DNA of 64,000 nucleotides from Tissierella sp. (lineage in GTDB: Bacteria > Bacillota > Clostridia > Tissierellales > Tissierellaceae): the NCBI RefSeq assembly GCF_031460495.1, contig NZ_JAVKTS010000002.1:62001-126000 (forward strand). Reading direction: 5' to 3'. The first letter of the stretch is position 1. Every line of letters begins with the position of its first letter. Below, piece after piece: positions 1 through 9,522 of the stretch. The position numbers were made by a program, and so were the translations under genes. The notes under the pieces were generated by a model. The model was not told the DNA's origin. It searched no databases and saw only the letters and a list, made by a program, of their open reading frames with translations.

Positions 1-299
1 TTTATATAATTATTAGGCTTCCTAAGAACATAATCATATATAGTAAGACCCTAATAATAAGTATATATAAAGACTTAAATACTGTCCATAACTATGTTCA
101 ATATTTGAGTAAGAATAAGTAAAAAGTGCTAATTGAATAAAAATTCTCAATATTATGGTATTATTAGTTATTGAATGGTATAATTGATTTAACAAATATT
201 GTATATATAAAACCATACTAATATTTGATTATTTAAGGGGGGAGGTAAAAAGTCTCATTGTAGTCAAAAAATAACTTAATAGGAACAGGGGGAGATTTT

Positions 300-995
300 G
301 TGGAAATTATACTTAAAGCAGAAAACATTGAAAAAACTTATGGAAAAGGTGAACTACAGGTTCATGCTTTGAAAGCTTCAAATCTGGAGATTGAAGAGGG
401 AGTTTTTCATGCGATTATCGGACGCAGTGGGTCTGGTAAATCGACGTTATTACATATTCTAGGAGGGTTAGATAAACCTTCTGGAGGAAAATTGTACTTA
501 GAGGGAAAGAGTGTATTTGATAAAAAGGATAGTGAATTAGCTATTTTGCGTCGCAGGCGTATAGGCTTTGTGTTCCAATCCTTCAATCTCCTACAGGAGC
601 ATACTGTACAGGAGAATATTTTAATGCCTATTCATCTAGATGGAAAGGATCCTGATATGACTCATTTCAATGATGTTATTGATACTTTAGGTATTAGAGA
701 AAAGCTTTCATATTATCCTGATGAACTTTCCGGTGGAGAAAGGCAAAGAGTAGCTATTGCGCGTGCTTTAGTATCAAAGCCTGCAATAGTCCTTGCAGAT
801 GAACCAACAGGTAATTTAGATGAAAATACAGGCCATGAAGTGTTACGACTTATGAAGGAATCAGCTAAAAAATTTGGTCAAACTATTATTCTTGTTACCC
901 ATGATATGGATATAGCAGCACAGGCAGATAGAATTATTACTATTGTAGATGGTAGAATTTCATCTATAGTAGATTCTGAGAACTATTTAAGCTAA
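300..995 (+). CDS. ABC transporter ATP-binding protein (LolD/MacB/BceA type)
   Basis: A 231-residue cytoplasmic ATPase that would power the two large permeases encoded next to it. Visible motifs are Walker A ([11 protein letters not shown], about residues 41-51), the ABC signature [15 protein letters not shown], Walker B with the D-loop ([11 protein letters not shown]) and the switch His in VTHDMD. Length and motifs fit the LolD/MacB/BceA branch, which pairs with FtsX-type permeases that extrude or remove peptides and lipids. The GTG start is supported by a GGGGGAG ribosome binding site 5-6 bases upstream. The first permease follows after 50 bases. No two-component system is visible in this window, so the substrate is unknown. 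Confidence 0.93.
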   Translation: MEIILKAENIEKTYGKGELQVHALKASNLEIEEGVFHAIIGRSGSGKSTLLHILGGLDKPSGGKLYLEGKSVFDKKDSELAILRRRRIGFVFQSFNLLQEHTVQENILMPIHLDGKDPDMTHFNDVIDTLGIREKLSYYPDELSGGERQRVAIARALVSKPAIVLADEPTGNLDENTGHEVLRLMKESAKKFGQTIILVTHDMDIAAQADRIITIVDGRISSIVDSENYLS

Positions 996-1045
996 TCAAA
1001 TATCTAATTGATATATTCAATTCACGGGTAAAGGAGTAGAATAAA

Positions 1046-4000
1046 ATGAAAATATGGGATATTGCTAGAAGAGGTCTAAAAGGTCGGAAAAAAGATACTC
1101 TTCTACTTAAATTGGTTATAACTTTAGCCTTTATATTTATAGTTACATCAACTATTTTTGAAGCTAGTATAGGAAAGACTAAATCAGAACAACTATTTGA
1201 TCTTTATGGAGAATGGCATGCTGCATATCTAGGAGGAAATCAAGAAACTTTAGAAAAACTAAAAGCTGAACCCAATATAGATAAGCTTGGCTCTAGTCTG
1301 ATAATAGGCGAATCGGATAAAACTGGAGTAGTGGGAACTTTCAATCAAGACTTAATTGATATGGGAAGATTATCATTGTACAAGGGAACTTACCCTCAGG
1401 CAGACAATGAAATCATGTTAGAGCTTAATCAGATGAGCAATATGGGTCTAGAACTTGAAGTAGGGCAAACAGTACAGATTGCCATTACCATTCCAAGAAG
1501 TGAAGCTGACCCATCCGAATATATTCTCAATCTAAATAAGAAATTTTATGAGAGAAAAAAAGACATGCCTAGACCTGCATTTTACGATGAGTTAGATGAA
1601 ATTTATAAAGAGTTAGATATGTTGTATGCCTCAAACCCTGAAGATGAAGAAGAACTTCAAAAGAAAGAAGCAAGAATTAATGAGCTAGAGAATAAAAGAA
1701 GTTCAATTTATGGAAGGTACTATAATGAAATACGAATGGGTAGACCTGACTATTATAATCACCATGAAACACCTTTTGAGCAAAGTGGTGATGTATACTT
1801 AGTAGTTAGTAATGATTATTTTTTCTATTACTTGAATGGTGATGAGGTTAATCCAGAGATAATCAGGGAGAAGGGGCTTCTGAGAAATCAAAAGATTGTA
1901 TTGAAAAAAGAGTTTGTTGTTACAGGAATACTCCAGACCTATACAGATAAATGGGACTTAGGGGTATACAAATCTCCTAATGCATTTATTACTGAAGGTG
2001 GAGGTAAAAGCTTTACAGATGCATTATATGGCTCTTCTCTGGGAGACTTTTCAGATTATAAATTGGATTACAATATATTCTTACATTCTAGTTCATTAAA
2101 AGAGGAGTTGTACTCGTCTATAGTATCAAATTATCCAAATATAGAAACTTCGCCTGAAAAAGAGAAAGTAATTATTAATGATGTTCATTTTTGGATGAAT
2201 ATGTATGGTAGATCTGATGAGGAAATAGAAAAAAGCCTGGAGAACATGAATAACTATGTCAGTATTAATAGAAAGCCTGAAGATTGGATGGATAATTCAA
2301 TTGAGGGGAAAGTAGTACAGGACAGTAAGATGGAAGTAAATACGGATAATTTTAGAAGGAATATCTTCTCCTATCCTGAGGATACTGTATCCACTGAGAA
2401 TGTACTTACATTGACCATTATTGCTGTAATCTTTATAGCTACTGCCTTAGCAATATTTCAGATATTTCTAACACAAATGAAGAGAAGGTCACGAAAGATT
2501 ATTCTATTAAAATCCATTGGTGCTACTAATTTGCAAATTGTGAAGACCCTCATATGGGAAGGGTTGTATTTATTACAAACAGGATTATTGATTGGAATCC
2601 CAAGTGGCTTCGCTCTTTCTGCAATAATAATATTTGGGATGAATGCTTTTGGAGGAAGGAATCTTCACTATCATGTAATTCCATCATTCCTTATTTTAGG
2701 TATTATAGCAGGCTGTATGGCATTATTCATAGGCATGGCTGTACCTATGATATTTGCAATACGAATACCTTTAGTTGGAACCATGTCAAAACCTCCAAAG
2801 CACAAGAAGATTAAGAGAAAAAGTGATAATAAAGAAATTCGTCGTCAGACCTTTAGATATATTAATTGGAAAAACTTTCAGTTAAATAAAGGAAAGTCTT
2901 TTATTTCTTTTGGCATATCTTTAGTTATCATAACAATTTTATTATCTACGATTCTGTTGTCTTATTATTCATTTAACAACTACAGAACTAAGGTCATAGC
3001 AAATAATCAACCAGATTATGCCATGGAGACTTACTTTGGAGAGACAACTAGACATATTAAAGCAATAGAAGCAGAGCTTAAAGAAATTGATGGTATTGAA
3101 TCTGTAGAATACTACAAGGTTGGGAAACAGACTTTCCTTTGGTATGATGGCATTGAAAACAATAAGATTATAGAAAGTTATAGACAGCTACTACCTAGTA
3201 AACTCTCAATTCGTCATTTTAGCAGTTACAACGAAGACCTTCTTGATGAACCTGAATGGATAAAAAATGCCTTCTTTACTAAAATCTATGGAATAGATCC
3301 TAAGGGGGAAATCTTTGACTCCTACAATTCAATGCTAACAGAGGGAACTATCAATAGGGAAAAATTTGAAAAAGGTGAAGATGTTATATTGCTAATTCCA
3401 ATGTATTTACCTGGAAAATCTGATATTGGAAGTAGAGCTTTTACTCCAGAAGAAGTCTTGGCTGCTAGTAATGAAAATAATAGGATGAATTGGATTTTAA
3501 ACAATGCTAATATTTACAATACATCTTATAATAGTCGATTTAACAAATACTATTATAAGCAAAATGATATTAAGATAGGGGATTCAATTTACCTATCTGC
3601 CGATGAGGAAAAAATTGATGGGGACAGTTATGTTATAAGCCATAAAACTAAGGAGGTAACAGTTGGAGGCTTTATATACTATTTCCCAAAGGAAGGTCAG
3701 TGGCCATTTTCCAATACTGTAGATTCTCACATAGTAATAGGGTCTATTAACTGTATGGAATCTATTTATCCAAGCTCCATGATGGGATTAAGTAGAAATT
3801 CCCTTGATGAGATGAGAGCTATGATTGATGTTCTTTATCCAAATAGATATGGACGCACTATTTGGTATATAAATACTAACTCCGATAAAAAGGATCTAGT
3901 TATGGATGCAAAATTATTGGGATATGCAAACAATAATGGATACACTGTTTATAATTATAAAAATAGTGCTGCACAACTACATCAAGAAGCCTTTAACAAT

Positions 4001-4438
4001 GCTTTAATTATAGCATTATTAGGTATTACATCAGCTGCCATTGCATCTATTATTTTATACAATACGACAGTATCTAAGATGGAACAGGATAAGAATCGAA
4101 TTGGAATATTGCAGTCCCTTGGAGTAACAAGATCAGAATTTTCTAGTCATTATATTTATACAGGGGTTATTCATGGTGTATTAGCAATATTAATTGCAAA
4201 TCTAGCATTACTAATAGTACTATTCCTGACCTCTTTAGCTTCCGTTGGAGGCATAAATATGACCTTTGCTGATTCTATTATGGATATATTTGCTTATAGA
4301 CTTTGGCAATATCCATGGACATTACACATTATTGGATGTGGGATATTTTTTCTATTAACAGTATTGATGCATTATTTGCCTTCAAGAAAGATTATTAACC
4401 TATATCCAGTTGAAAACATAAGGAGTTTGGGAAGATAA
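1046..4438 (+). CDS. Large FtsX-type ABC transporter permease, copy 1
   Basis: A 1130-residue membrane protein. A basic N-terminus (MKIWDIARRGLKGRKKD) precedes a first membrane segment at about residues 22-42. A long extracytoplasmic region follows, then an FtsX block of three helices (about 455-575, containing RRSRKIILLKSIGA), another helix near 620-640, a second large external region, and a C-terminal FtsX block starting near EAFNNALIIALLGITSAA. The two-times-FtsX plan is that of MacB/LolE-like or BceB-like permeases, but this protein is much longer than the roughly 650-850 residues usual there because both external domains are big. It ends YPVENIRSLGR, as the next gene nearly does, which points to tandem duplication. 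It probably forms a heterodimer with the next product and the ATPase at 300-995. Confidence 0.9.
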   Translation: MKIWDIARRGLKGRKKDTLLLKLVITLAFIFIVTSTIFEASIGKTKSEQLFDLYGEWHAAYLGGNQETLEKLKAEPNIDKLGSSLIIGESDKTGVVGTFNQDLIDMGRLSLYKGTYPQADNEIMLELNQMSNMGLELEVGQTVQIAITIPRSEADPSEYILNLNKKFYERKKDMPRPAFYDELDEIYKELDMLYASNPEDEEELQKKEARINELENKRSSIYGRYYNEIRMGRPDYYNHHETPFEQSGDVYLVVSNDYFFYYLNGDEVNPEIIREKGLLRNQKIVLKKEFVVTGILQTYTDKWDLGVYKSPNAFITEGGGKSFTDALYGSSLGDFSDYKLDYNIFLHSSSLKEELYSSIVSNYPNIETSPEKEKVIINDVHFWMNMYGRSDEEIEKSLENMNNYVSINRKPEDWMDNSIEGKVVQDSKMEVNTDNFRRNIFSYPEDTVSTENVLTLTIIAVIFIATALAIFQIFLTQMKRRSRKIILLKSIGATNLQIVKTLIWEGLYLLQTGLLIGIPSGFALSAIIIFGMNAFGGRNLHYHVIPSFLILGIIAGCMALFIGMAVPMIFAIRIPLVGTMSKPPKHKKIKRKSDNKEIRRQTFRYINWKNFQLNKGKSFISFGISLVIITILLSTILLSYYSFNNYRTKVIANNQPDYAMETYFGETTRHIKAIEAELKEIDGIESVEYYKVGKQTFLWYDGIENNKIIESYRQLLPSKLSIRHFSSYNEDLLDEPEWIKNAFFTKIYGIDPKGEIFDSYNSMLTEGTINREKFEKGEDVILLIPMYLPGKSDIGSRAFTPEEVLAASNENNRMNWILNNANIYNTSYNSRFNKYYYKQNDIKIGDSIYLSADEEKIDGDSYVISHKTKEVTVGGFIYYFPKEGQWPFSNTVDSHIVIGSINCMESIYPSSMMGLSRNSLDEMRAMIDVLYPNRYGRTIWYINTNSDKKDLVMDAKLLGYANNNGYTVYNYKNSAAQLHQEAFNNALIIALLGITSAAIASIILYNTTVSKMEQDKNRIGILQSLGVTRSEFSSHYIYTGVIHGVLAILIANLALLIVLFLTSLASVGGINMTFADSIMDIFAYRLWQYPWTLHIIGCGIFFLLTVLMHYLPSRKIINLYPVENIRSLGR

Positions 4439-4442
4439 AGTT

Positions 4443-4473
4443 AAAGCCTTGATTATAGTAATGGTCAAGGCTT
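4443..4473 (+). other. Hairpin between the two permease genes
   Basis: Arms AAAGCCTTGA (4443-4452) and TCAAGGCTTT (4464-4473) are perfect inverted repeats with an 11-base loop, directly after the first permease stop. No U-tract follows on the plus strand, so this looks more like an mRNA processing or stability hairpin, or a weak attenuator setting the ratio of the two permeases, than a full terminator. Confidence 0.5.
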
Positions 4474-4520
4474 TATAGATAAATATAAAATGATTTCATA
4501 ATGGGATAGGGGGGAATCAA

Positions 4521-7500
4521 ATGAAAATGAAAGATATTGCTAGAAGAGGACTTAAAGGTAGGAAAAAGGACACTCTTCTACTTAAATTGGTTATAACATT
4601 ATCCTTTATATTTATAGTTACATCAACTATTTTTGAAGCTAGTATAGGAAAGACTAAATTAGAACAGAGGCTTGACCTTTATGGAGAATGGAATGCTGCA
4701 TATTTAGGAGGCGATGAAGAAACTTTCGAGAAATTAAAATCCGAACCTGATATAGAAAAATTAAGCAGTAGCTTGATTATAGGCGAATCTTTTAAATCTG
4801 GTGTTATAGGAACATTTAATCAAGATTTAATAGATATGGGAAGATTGTCATTATATAAAGGTCGCTACCCAGAAACTTCTAATGAGATAATGGTGGAATT
4901 AAATCAAATGACTAATATGGGACTAGAGCTTGAAGTGGGGCAAAAATTAGGAGTTGATATTTATATTCGGACGATTGATGTAGATCCAAAAGAATATATC
5001 CTAAATCTTAATCAAGAATTATTTGAACGAAGTGGTGGTCAAGCATCTAAAACACAATATCAGAAAGAATTAGATAGTCTTTATGAAGAAAGACTAGCAA
5101 TTATAGCCATAGAAGCTGAAAGCGAAGAAGATAATGAAGAGAAGGATGAGCAGTTAAGAGAAATACAAAGTAAAATAAACAAGATATATGATGAGCATAT
5201 TTTTACTTATGAAGTTGGCAGACCAGAACACTACAAACATCATGAAACTCCTTTTGAAATAATAGATGATGTAACGGTAGTAGCTAGTAATGATTATTTT
5301 TTCTATTACTTATCTGGAGACGAGGTCAACCCTGAAATAATTAGAGAAAAGGGCTTATTACATAATCAAAATCTTGTATTAAAGAAAGAGTTTATAATTA
5401 CAGGTATACTGGATACTTATACTGATAAATGGGACTTGGGAGGATATAAATCTCCAAATACTTTTTTAACAGAAGAAGGTGGAAGGTCTTTTATTGATGC
5501 CTTGTATAGTACAAGTTTGGGAGATTTTTCAGATTATGAATTTGATTATAATACATTCATATATTCAAAATCATTTAATCAAGAGCTAATGGCAAATCTT
5601 GAGATGAATTATCCAAACAGAGAAAAATCTTCTGAGGAAATAAAAATACAAAATTTTGGAGACTTTAATACTTGGATGTCTATGTATGGCATGAGCAATG
5701 AAGAAGTAGAATCATATCTAGAAAAACAAGAAGAACTGATGGAAAAACTCAGTGTTAAGAGAAAACCAGAAGAATGGAGAGATGATTCCTTAGAAGGCTC
5801 GCAAAAAACTGGAGGTAAAATAGAGGTAAATACAGCTAACTTGCGTCAAAACAGATTTTCCTATCCAGATCATAGTGTTTCAACAGAATATGTTTTAACC
5901 TTAACTATTATAGCAGTAATCTTTATTGCTACTGCATTAGCAATATTCCAGATATTTTTAACTCAAATGAAGAGAAGATCAAGAAAGATAGTTTTATTAA
6001 AATCCATAGGTGCCACTAATATGCAGATTATAAAAGTTCTTGCCTTTGAAGGACTATATCTTTTAAAAAATGGTCTTTTAATAGGTATCCCTGGAGGAGT
6101 TGGACTGGCCGCTGCTATTATTTATTCTATGAATACTTTTGGAGGAAGGGATCTTCAGTTTCATGTAATTCCAACATTCTTTATACTTGGTATAATAGCA
6201 GGTTGTTTAGCTTTATTTATAGGTATGGCTGTTCCAATGTTTTTTGCCATAAGAATTCCTTTAGTAGGTACCATGTCAAAACCTCCAAAGCATAAGATAA
6301 TTAAACATAAGGAAAATGAAAGCAAAAAGATTTATCGCCAGACTTTTAAGTATATTAACTGGAAATATTTTAAGTTAAATAAAGCTAAGACATTTATATC
6401 CTTTGGCATATCTTTTATTACAATTACAATACTTTTAACTACTGTTTTACTTTGTTATCTCTCTTTTGATAACTATAGGACCACAGTTTTAGTAAAGAAT
6501 AGACCAGATTATGCAATGGAAGCATTTTTTGGTGAAACTAGTAGACAAATTTGGTCTTTAGATAAAGAAATATTAGCAATCGAAGGGGTTGAATCCATAG
6601 AATCATATAAAGTTGGTAAGCAAACATTTCTATGGTATGAAGGTATAGAAAAGAATGAGATGTTACAAACATTCGATAATCTATTGCCACCAAGACTACT
6701 AAATAGTCATTTTTCTTTCTATAATAAAGAACTTGAAGATCAACCTGAGTGGATTAACAATGCACTATATACTAAAATTTATAGTATAGATCCTAGTGGT
6801 AGCTTATATAAGCGTTATGAGGCCATGCTAACAGAGGGAACTATAGACAAAACAAAATTTACAAAGGGTGAAGAGGTCGTTCTGCTGATCCCAATGTATC
6901 TCCAAGGAGATAGTAATATAGAAGCAAAACCTTTTGAGGAAAAGAAAGTATTAGATGCTACAAATGAAGATAATAGAATGAATTGGATGTTTGAGCAAAC
7001 GGGCTCTTACAAAACTACTTATTCTAGTAGATATAAAAACTACTATAGTAGACAAAAGGATATAAAACCAGGGGATACAATCTACTTATCTGCTGACAAG
7101 GAGCAAGTAAGTGGTGAATCACTTTTATCTTCCTATTCTAGTAAAGAAGTTGTTGTTGGAGGGATAATATACTATTTTGATAAAGATGAGATTTGGCCAT
7201 TTTCAAATAATGTTGCACCCTATGCTGTAATTGGATCTCATAATTGTATGGAATCAATATATCCAAATTCCAAATTTGGAATGGGGTACTATAGTCCTAG
7301 TCAGATGAAAACAATGATAGATATTTTTTACCCATATAGATATGGTCGTACATTATGGTATATAAATACTAATTCAAATGTGGAAGACCCAGTATTGGAT
7401 TCTAAGTTGCTGACTTTTGCTAATCGCAACAGCTATACCCTTTACAATTATAAAGAGAGTAATGTTCAATTGTATCAAGAAGCCTTTAACAATGCCTTAA

Positions 7501-7931
7501 TAATAGCATTATTAGGTATCACATCAGCAGCTATTGCATGTATTATTTTATACAATACTTTAGTATCTAAGATGGAGCAAGATAAAAATAGAATTGGAAT
7601 ACTACAAGCACTTGGAGTAACAAGAAAAGAGTTTTCCAAACATTATATTTCTGTTGGAGTATTAAATGGATTACTTGCTGTCTTAATTGTTAATCTAGGA
7701 TTAATGATTGTAATGTTTATTACTTCTGTAATTGCAATTGATGGGATGACCTTATCCTTTGCTGACTCAATAAAAGATATATTTGTTTACAGACTTTGGC
7801 AATATCCATGGATGCTCCATACTATAATATGCATAATATTTTTCATATTAACAGTAATTATGAATTATTTACCTGGCAGGAAAATTGCAAAAGACTATCC
7901 AGTTGAAAATATTAGGAGTTTAAGTAGATAA
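4521..7931 (+). CDS. Large FtsX-type ABC transporter permease, copy 2
   Basis: A 1136-residue paralogue of the preceding gene, with the same start (DIARRGLKGRKKDTLLLKL), the same two FtsX blocks and the same joint motif MSKPPKHK before the fourth helix. The membrane and near-membrane parts are almost identical between the copies. The external segments differ most, for example around residues 150-230 and 350-420, where this copy has more acidic residues. That pattern suggests a duplicated pair that kept a common ATPase interface while the outside-facing parts diverged. The start ATG has a GGGGGAAT-type ribosome binding site. No terminator was found after it; the next gene begins about 115 bases on. 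Confidence 0.9.
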   Translation: MKMKDIARRGLKGRKKDTLLLKLVITLSFIFIVTSTIFEASIGKTKLEQRLDLYGEWNAAYLGGDEETFEKLKSEPDIEKLSSSLIIGESFKSGVIGTFNQDLIDMGRLSLYKGRYPETSNEIMVELNQMTNMGLELEVGQKLGVDIYIRTIDVDPKEYILNLNQELFERSGGQASKTQYQKELDSLYEERLAIIAIEAESEEDNEEKDEQLREIQSKINKIYDEHIFTYEVGRPEHYKHHETPFEIIDDVTVVASNDYFFYYLSGDEVNPEIIREKGLLHNQNLVLKKEFIITGILDTYTDKWDLGGYKSPNTFLTEEGGRSFIDALYSTSLGDFSDYEFDYNTFIYSKSFNQELMANLEMNYPNREKSSEEIKIQNFGDFNTWMSMYGMSNEEVESYLEKQEELMEKLSVKRKPEEWRDDSLEGSQKTGGKIEVNTANLRQNRFSYPDHSVSTEYVLTLTIIAVIFIATALAIFQIFLTQMKRRSRKIVLLKSIGATNMQIIKVLAFEGLYLLKNGLLIGIPGGVGLAAAIIYSMNTFGGRDLQFHVIPTFFILGIIAGCLALFIGMAVPMFFAIRIPLVGTMSKPPKHKIIKHKENESKKIYRQTFKYINWKYFKLNKAKTFISFGISFITITILLTTVLLCYLSFDNYRTTVLVKNRPDYAMEAFFGETSRQIWSLDKEILAIEGVESIESYKVGKQTFLWYEGIEKNEMLQTFDNLLPPRLLNSHFSFYNKELEDQPEWINNALYTKIYSIDPSGSLYKRYEAMLTEGTIDKTKFTKGEEVVLLIPMYLQGDSNIEAKPFEEKKVLDATNEDNRMNWMFEQTGSYKTTYSSRYKNYYSRQKDIKPGDTIYLSADKEQVSGESLLSSYSSKEVVVGGIIYYFDKDEIWPFSNNVAPYAVIGSHNCMESIYPNSKFGMGYYSPSQMKTMIDIFYPYRYGRTLWYINTNSNVEDPVLDSKLLTFANRNSYTLYNYKESNVQLYQEAFNNALIIALLGITSAAIACIILYNTLVSKMEQDKNRIGILQALGVTRKEFSKHYISVGVLNGLLAVLIVNLGLMIVMFITSVIAIDGMTLSFADSIKDIFVYRLWQYPWMLHTIICIIFFILTVIMNYLPGRKIAKDYPVENIRSLSR

Positions 7932-8046
7932 TATAGCAAGGGATAAACTAGCAAATAATAGCAAAATATATTTTTAGATTATAGCCAAACTATTAAAAAG
8001 AACTTACAGCTAGAGGGTGAAGGTCATAATCTATGAATCAAAAGTA

Positions 8047-8712
8047 ATGAGATCAATATTAACAATTATATTTATATTATATGTTTCCTTTGTTTATATG
8101 GAATTTAACAATATTAAAATAACAATGCCCTTAGAATCACTCAAATATATAGGTATATTACTTTGTTTTTTAATATCCTTGACTATAGAAGGAAAGGGGC
8201 TAAATGCAAGAGATACAAGGCTATTACAAATTGGTATGTTCTTTACTGTTATAGCAGATCTCTTCCTTGTAATATTAGATTATTATTTCTTAGGTGTATT
8301 AGCATTTTGTATAGTTCAATTAATTTACATTAAAAGATACACAGAAGACAGATTTTCTTCAATTTTCAAGAAATCAATTATTTCACTTATGTCTATTTTT
8401 ATAGTTTATTTTATCATTAGAAGATTTATTGTTGATTTGGATATAATATTTCCATTGGCAATCTTTTACTCCATATGCTTATTTATTAGTATTATTAAAA
8501 CTATAGATGCAATGGAAAAGAATATCTATCCATATCCAAATAAACTTATGATAATAGGTGGAATGATATTATTTACTTTGGGTGATATAAATGTTGGCCT
8601 ATCTTATTTGGGAATAAACTACGATCTTTCAACTAATTTAATTTGGGTATTTTATTTTCCTTCACAAATACTCTTATCCTTAAGTGGATATAATTACAAA
8701 AATAAATTTTAA
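8047..8712 (+). CDS. YhhN/TMEM86-like integral membrane protein (lysoplasmalogenase family)
   Basis: A small protein of about 221 residues made almost entirely of hydrophobic helices (seven or eight). The pattern GMFFTVIADLFLVILDYYFLGVLAFCIVQLIYI, broken by Asp residues inside membrane segments, together with GGMILFTLGDINVG near the C-terminus, resembles the YhhN family, whose animal member TMEM86 hydrolyses lysoplasmalogen. Anaerobic clostridia make plasmalogens, so a role in ether-lipid turnover is possible but inferred. Start choice: a GTG at 8017 has no spaced SD sequence. ATG 8047 overlaps (TAATG) the stop of a four-codon reading frame beginning ATG 8033, which itself sits 9 bases after a GAAGG sequence. 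I prefer 8047. Confidence 0.7.
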   Translation: MRSILTIIFILYVSFVYMEFNNIKITMPLESLKYIGILLCFLISLTIEGKGLNARDTRLLQIGMFFTVIADLFLVILDYYFLGVLAFCIVQLIYIKRYTEDRFSSIFKKSIISLMSIFIVYFIIRRFIVDLDIIFPLAIFYSICLFISIIKTIDAMEKNIYPYPNKLMIIGGMILFTLGDINVGLSYLGINYDLSTNLIWVFYFPSQILLSLSGYNYKNKF

Positions 8713-8719
8713 TTTTGGC

Positions 8720-8740
8720 AAATGATAATGTTTATCATTT
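8720..8740. promoter_or_regulatory. Fur-family operator upstream of sod
   Basis: A perfect 9-base inverted repeat, AAATGATAA and TTATCATTT around a TGT centre. The inner part differs at one base from the 7-1-7 Fur box of Bacillus (TGATAAT-N-ATTATCA). It lies 70 bases before the superoxide dismutase start, so iron- or peroxide-linked control by Fur or PerR is likely. It is followed by a few A residues, not T residues, so it is unlikely to be a plus-strand terminator. Confidence 0.65.
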
Positions 8741-8809
8741 AAAAATATGGGCATATATATAATACAGTGATAATTATGAAATTAATATATATGACAAAGG
8801 AGAGATACA

Positions 8810-9418
8810 ATGAAATTTTTATTGCCAGAATTAAAATATTCTTACGAAGGATTAGAACCACATATAGATAAACTTACAATGGAAACTCATCATTCAAAGC
8901 ACCATCAGGCTTATGTTGATAACCTAAACAAGGCATTAGAAGAGCATGAAAAATATCAGGAAATGGAAATTGAAGATATACTAAAATCCCTAGATACTTT
9001 ACCAGAAGCTATTAAAAATGCAGTAAGAAACAACGGTGGTGGGCATTATAACCATTCCTTATTCTGGGATACTATGTCACCAAATGGTGGCGGTAATCCA
9101 GAAGGCGAGTTGGCAAAGAAAATAGATGAGGATTTAGGTGGATTTGAGAAATTTAAAGAGGATTTCAAAAAAGCTGCATTAGGTCAATTTGGTAGTGGAT
9201 GGGCATGGTTAGTGCTAGATAATGGAAAACTTTCAATAGTTCCTACTCCAAACCAAGATAATCCAATATCACAAGGAAAGACTCCACTTATTGGTATAGA
9301 TGTATGGGAACATGCATACTATCTAAAATACAAAAATAAAAGAGCAGATTATATAGATTCTTGGTGGAATCTAGTTGATTGGAAGAAAATCGAAGAAATA
9401 TACAAGAGTAATAAATAA
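8810..9418 (+). CDS. sodA: Superoxide dismutase, Fe/Mn family
   Basis: A 202-residue cytoplasmic enzyme that dismutates superoxide. The metal ligands are all present: His27 (in THHSKHH), His82 (HYNHSLFW), Asp164 and His168 (DVWEHAYY). The family signature GSGWAWLV and the C-terminal ADYIDSWWNLVDW are also present. Whether the cofactor is Fe or Mn cannot be fixed from sequence; the Fur-like box upstream suggests metal-linked expression. The ATG has an AAAGGAG ribosome binding site. It is a single-gene unit ending in a strong terminator. In an anaerobe it would serve during transient oxygen exposure. Confidence 0.96.
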   Translation: MKFLLPELKYSYEGLEPHIDKLTMETHHSKHHQAYVDNLNKALEEHEKYQEMEIEDILKSLDTLPEAIKNAVRNNGGGHYNHSLFWDTMSPNGGGNPEGELAKKIDEDLGGFEKFKEDFKKAALGQFGSGWAWLVLDNGKLSIVPTPNQDNPISQGKTPLIGIDVWEHAYYLKYKNKRADYIDSWWNLVDWKKIEEIYKSNK

Positions 9419-9428
9419 GACCTATGAC

Positions 9429-9468
9429 ATTTGCGACAGGAGATGATTCCTGTCGCAAATTTAATTTT
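9429..9468 (+). terminator. Rho-independent terminator after sod
   Basis: Perfect 13-base arms (ATTTGCGACAGGA at 9429-9441, TCCTGTCGCAAAT at 9448-9460) with a six-base loop, followed by TTAATTTT. Confidence 0.9.
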
Positions 9469-9522
9469 ACTAGACATTGATTAGGATAGTTATATATAAT
9501 GATTGGGGAAGGATGTGAATAT

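Noticed and set aside
34-216. Sixty-codon minus-strand frame at the left edge
   Set aside because: AT-rich low-complexity translation with many Tyr and Ile, no ribosome binding site and no family; looks like chance.
2554-2814. Plus-strand frame inside permease 1
   Set aside because: Out-of-frame shadow with an odd Trp/Cys/Asn-rich translation and no homologous frame in the paralogue.
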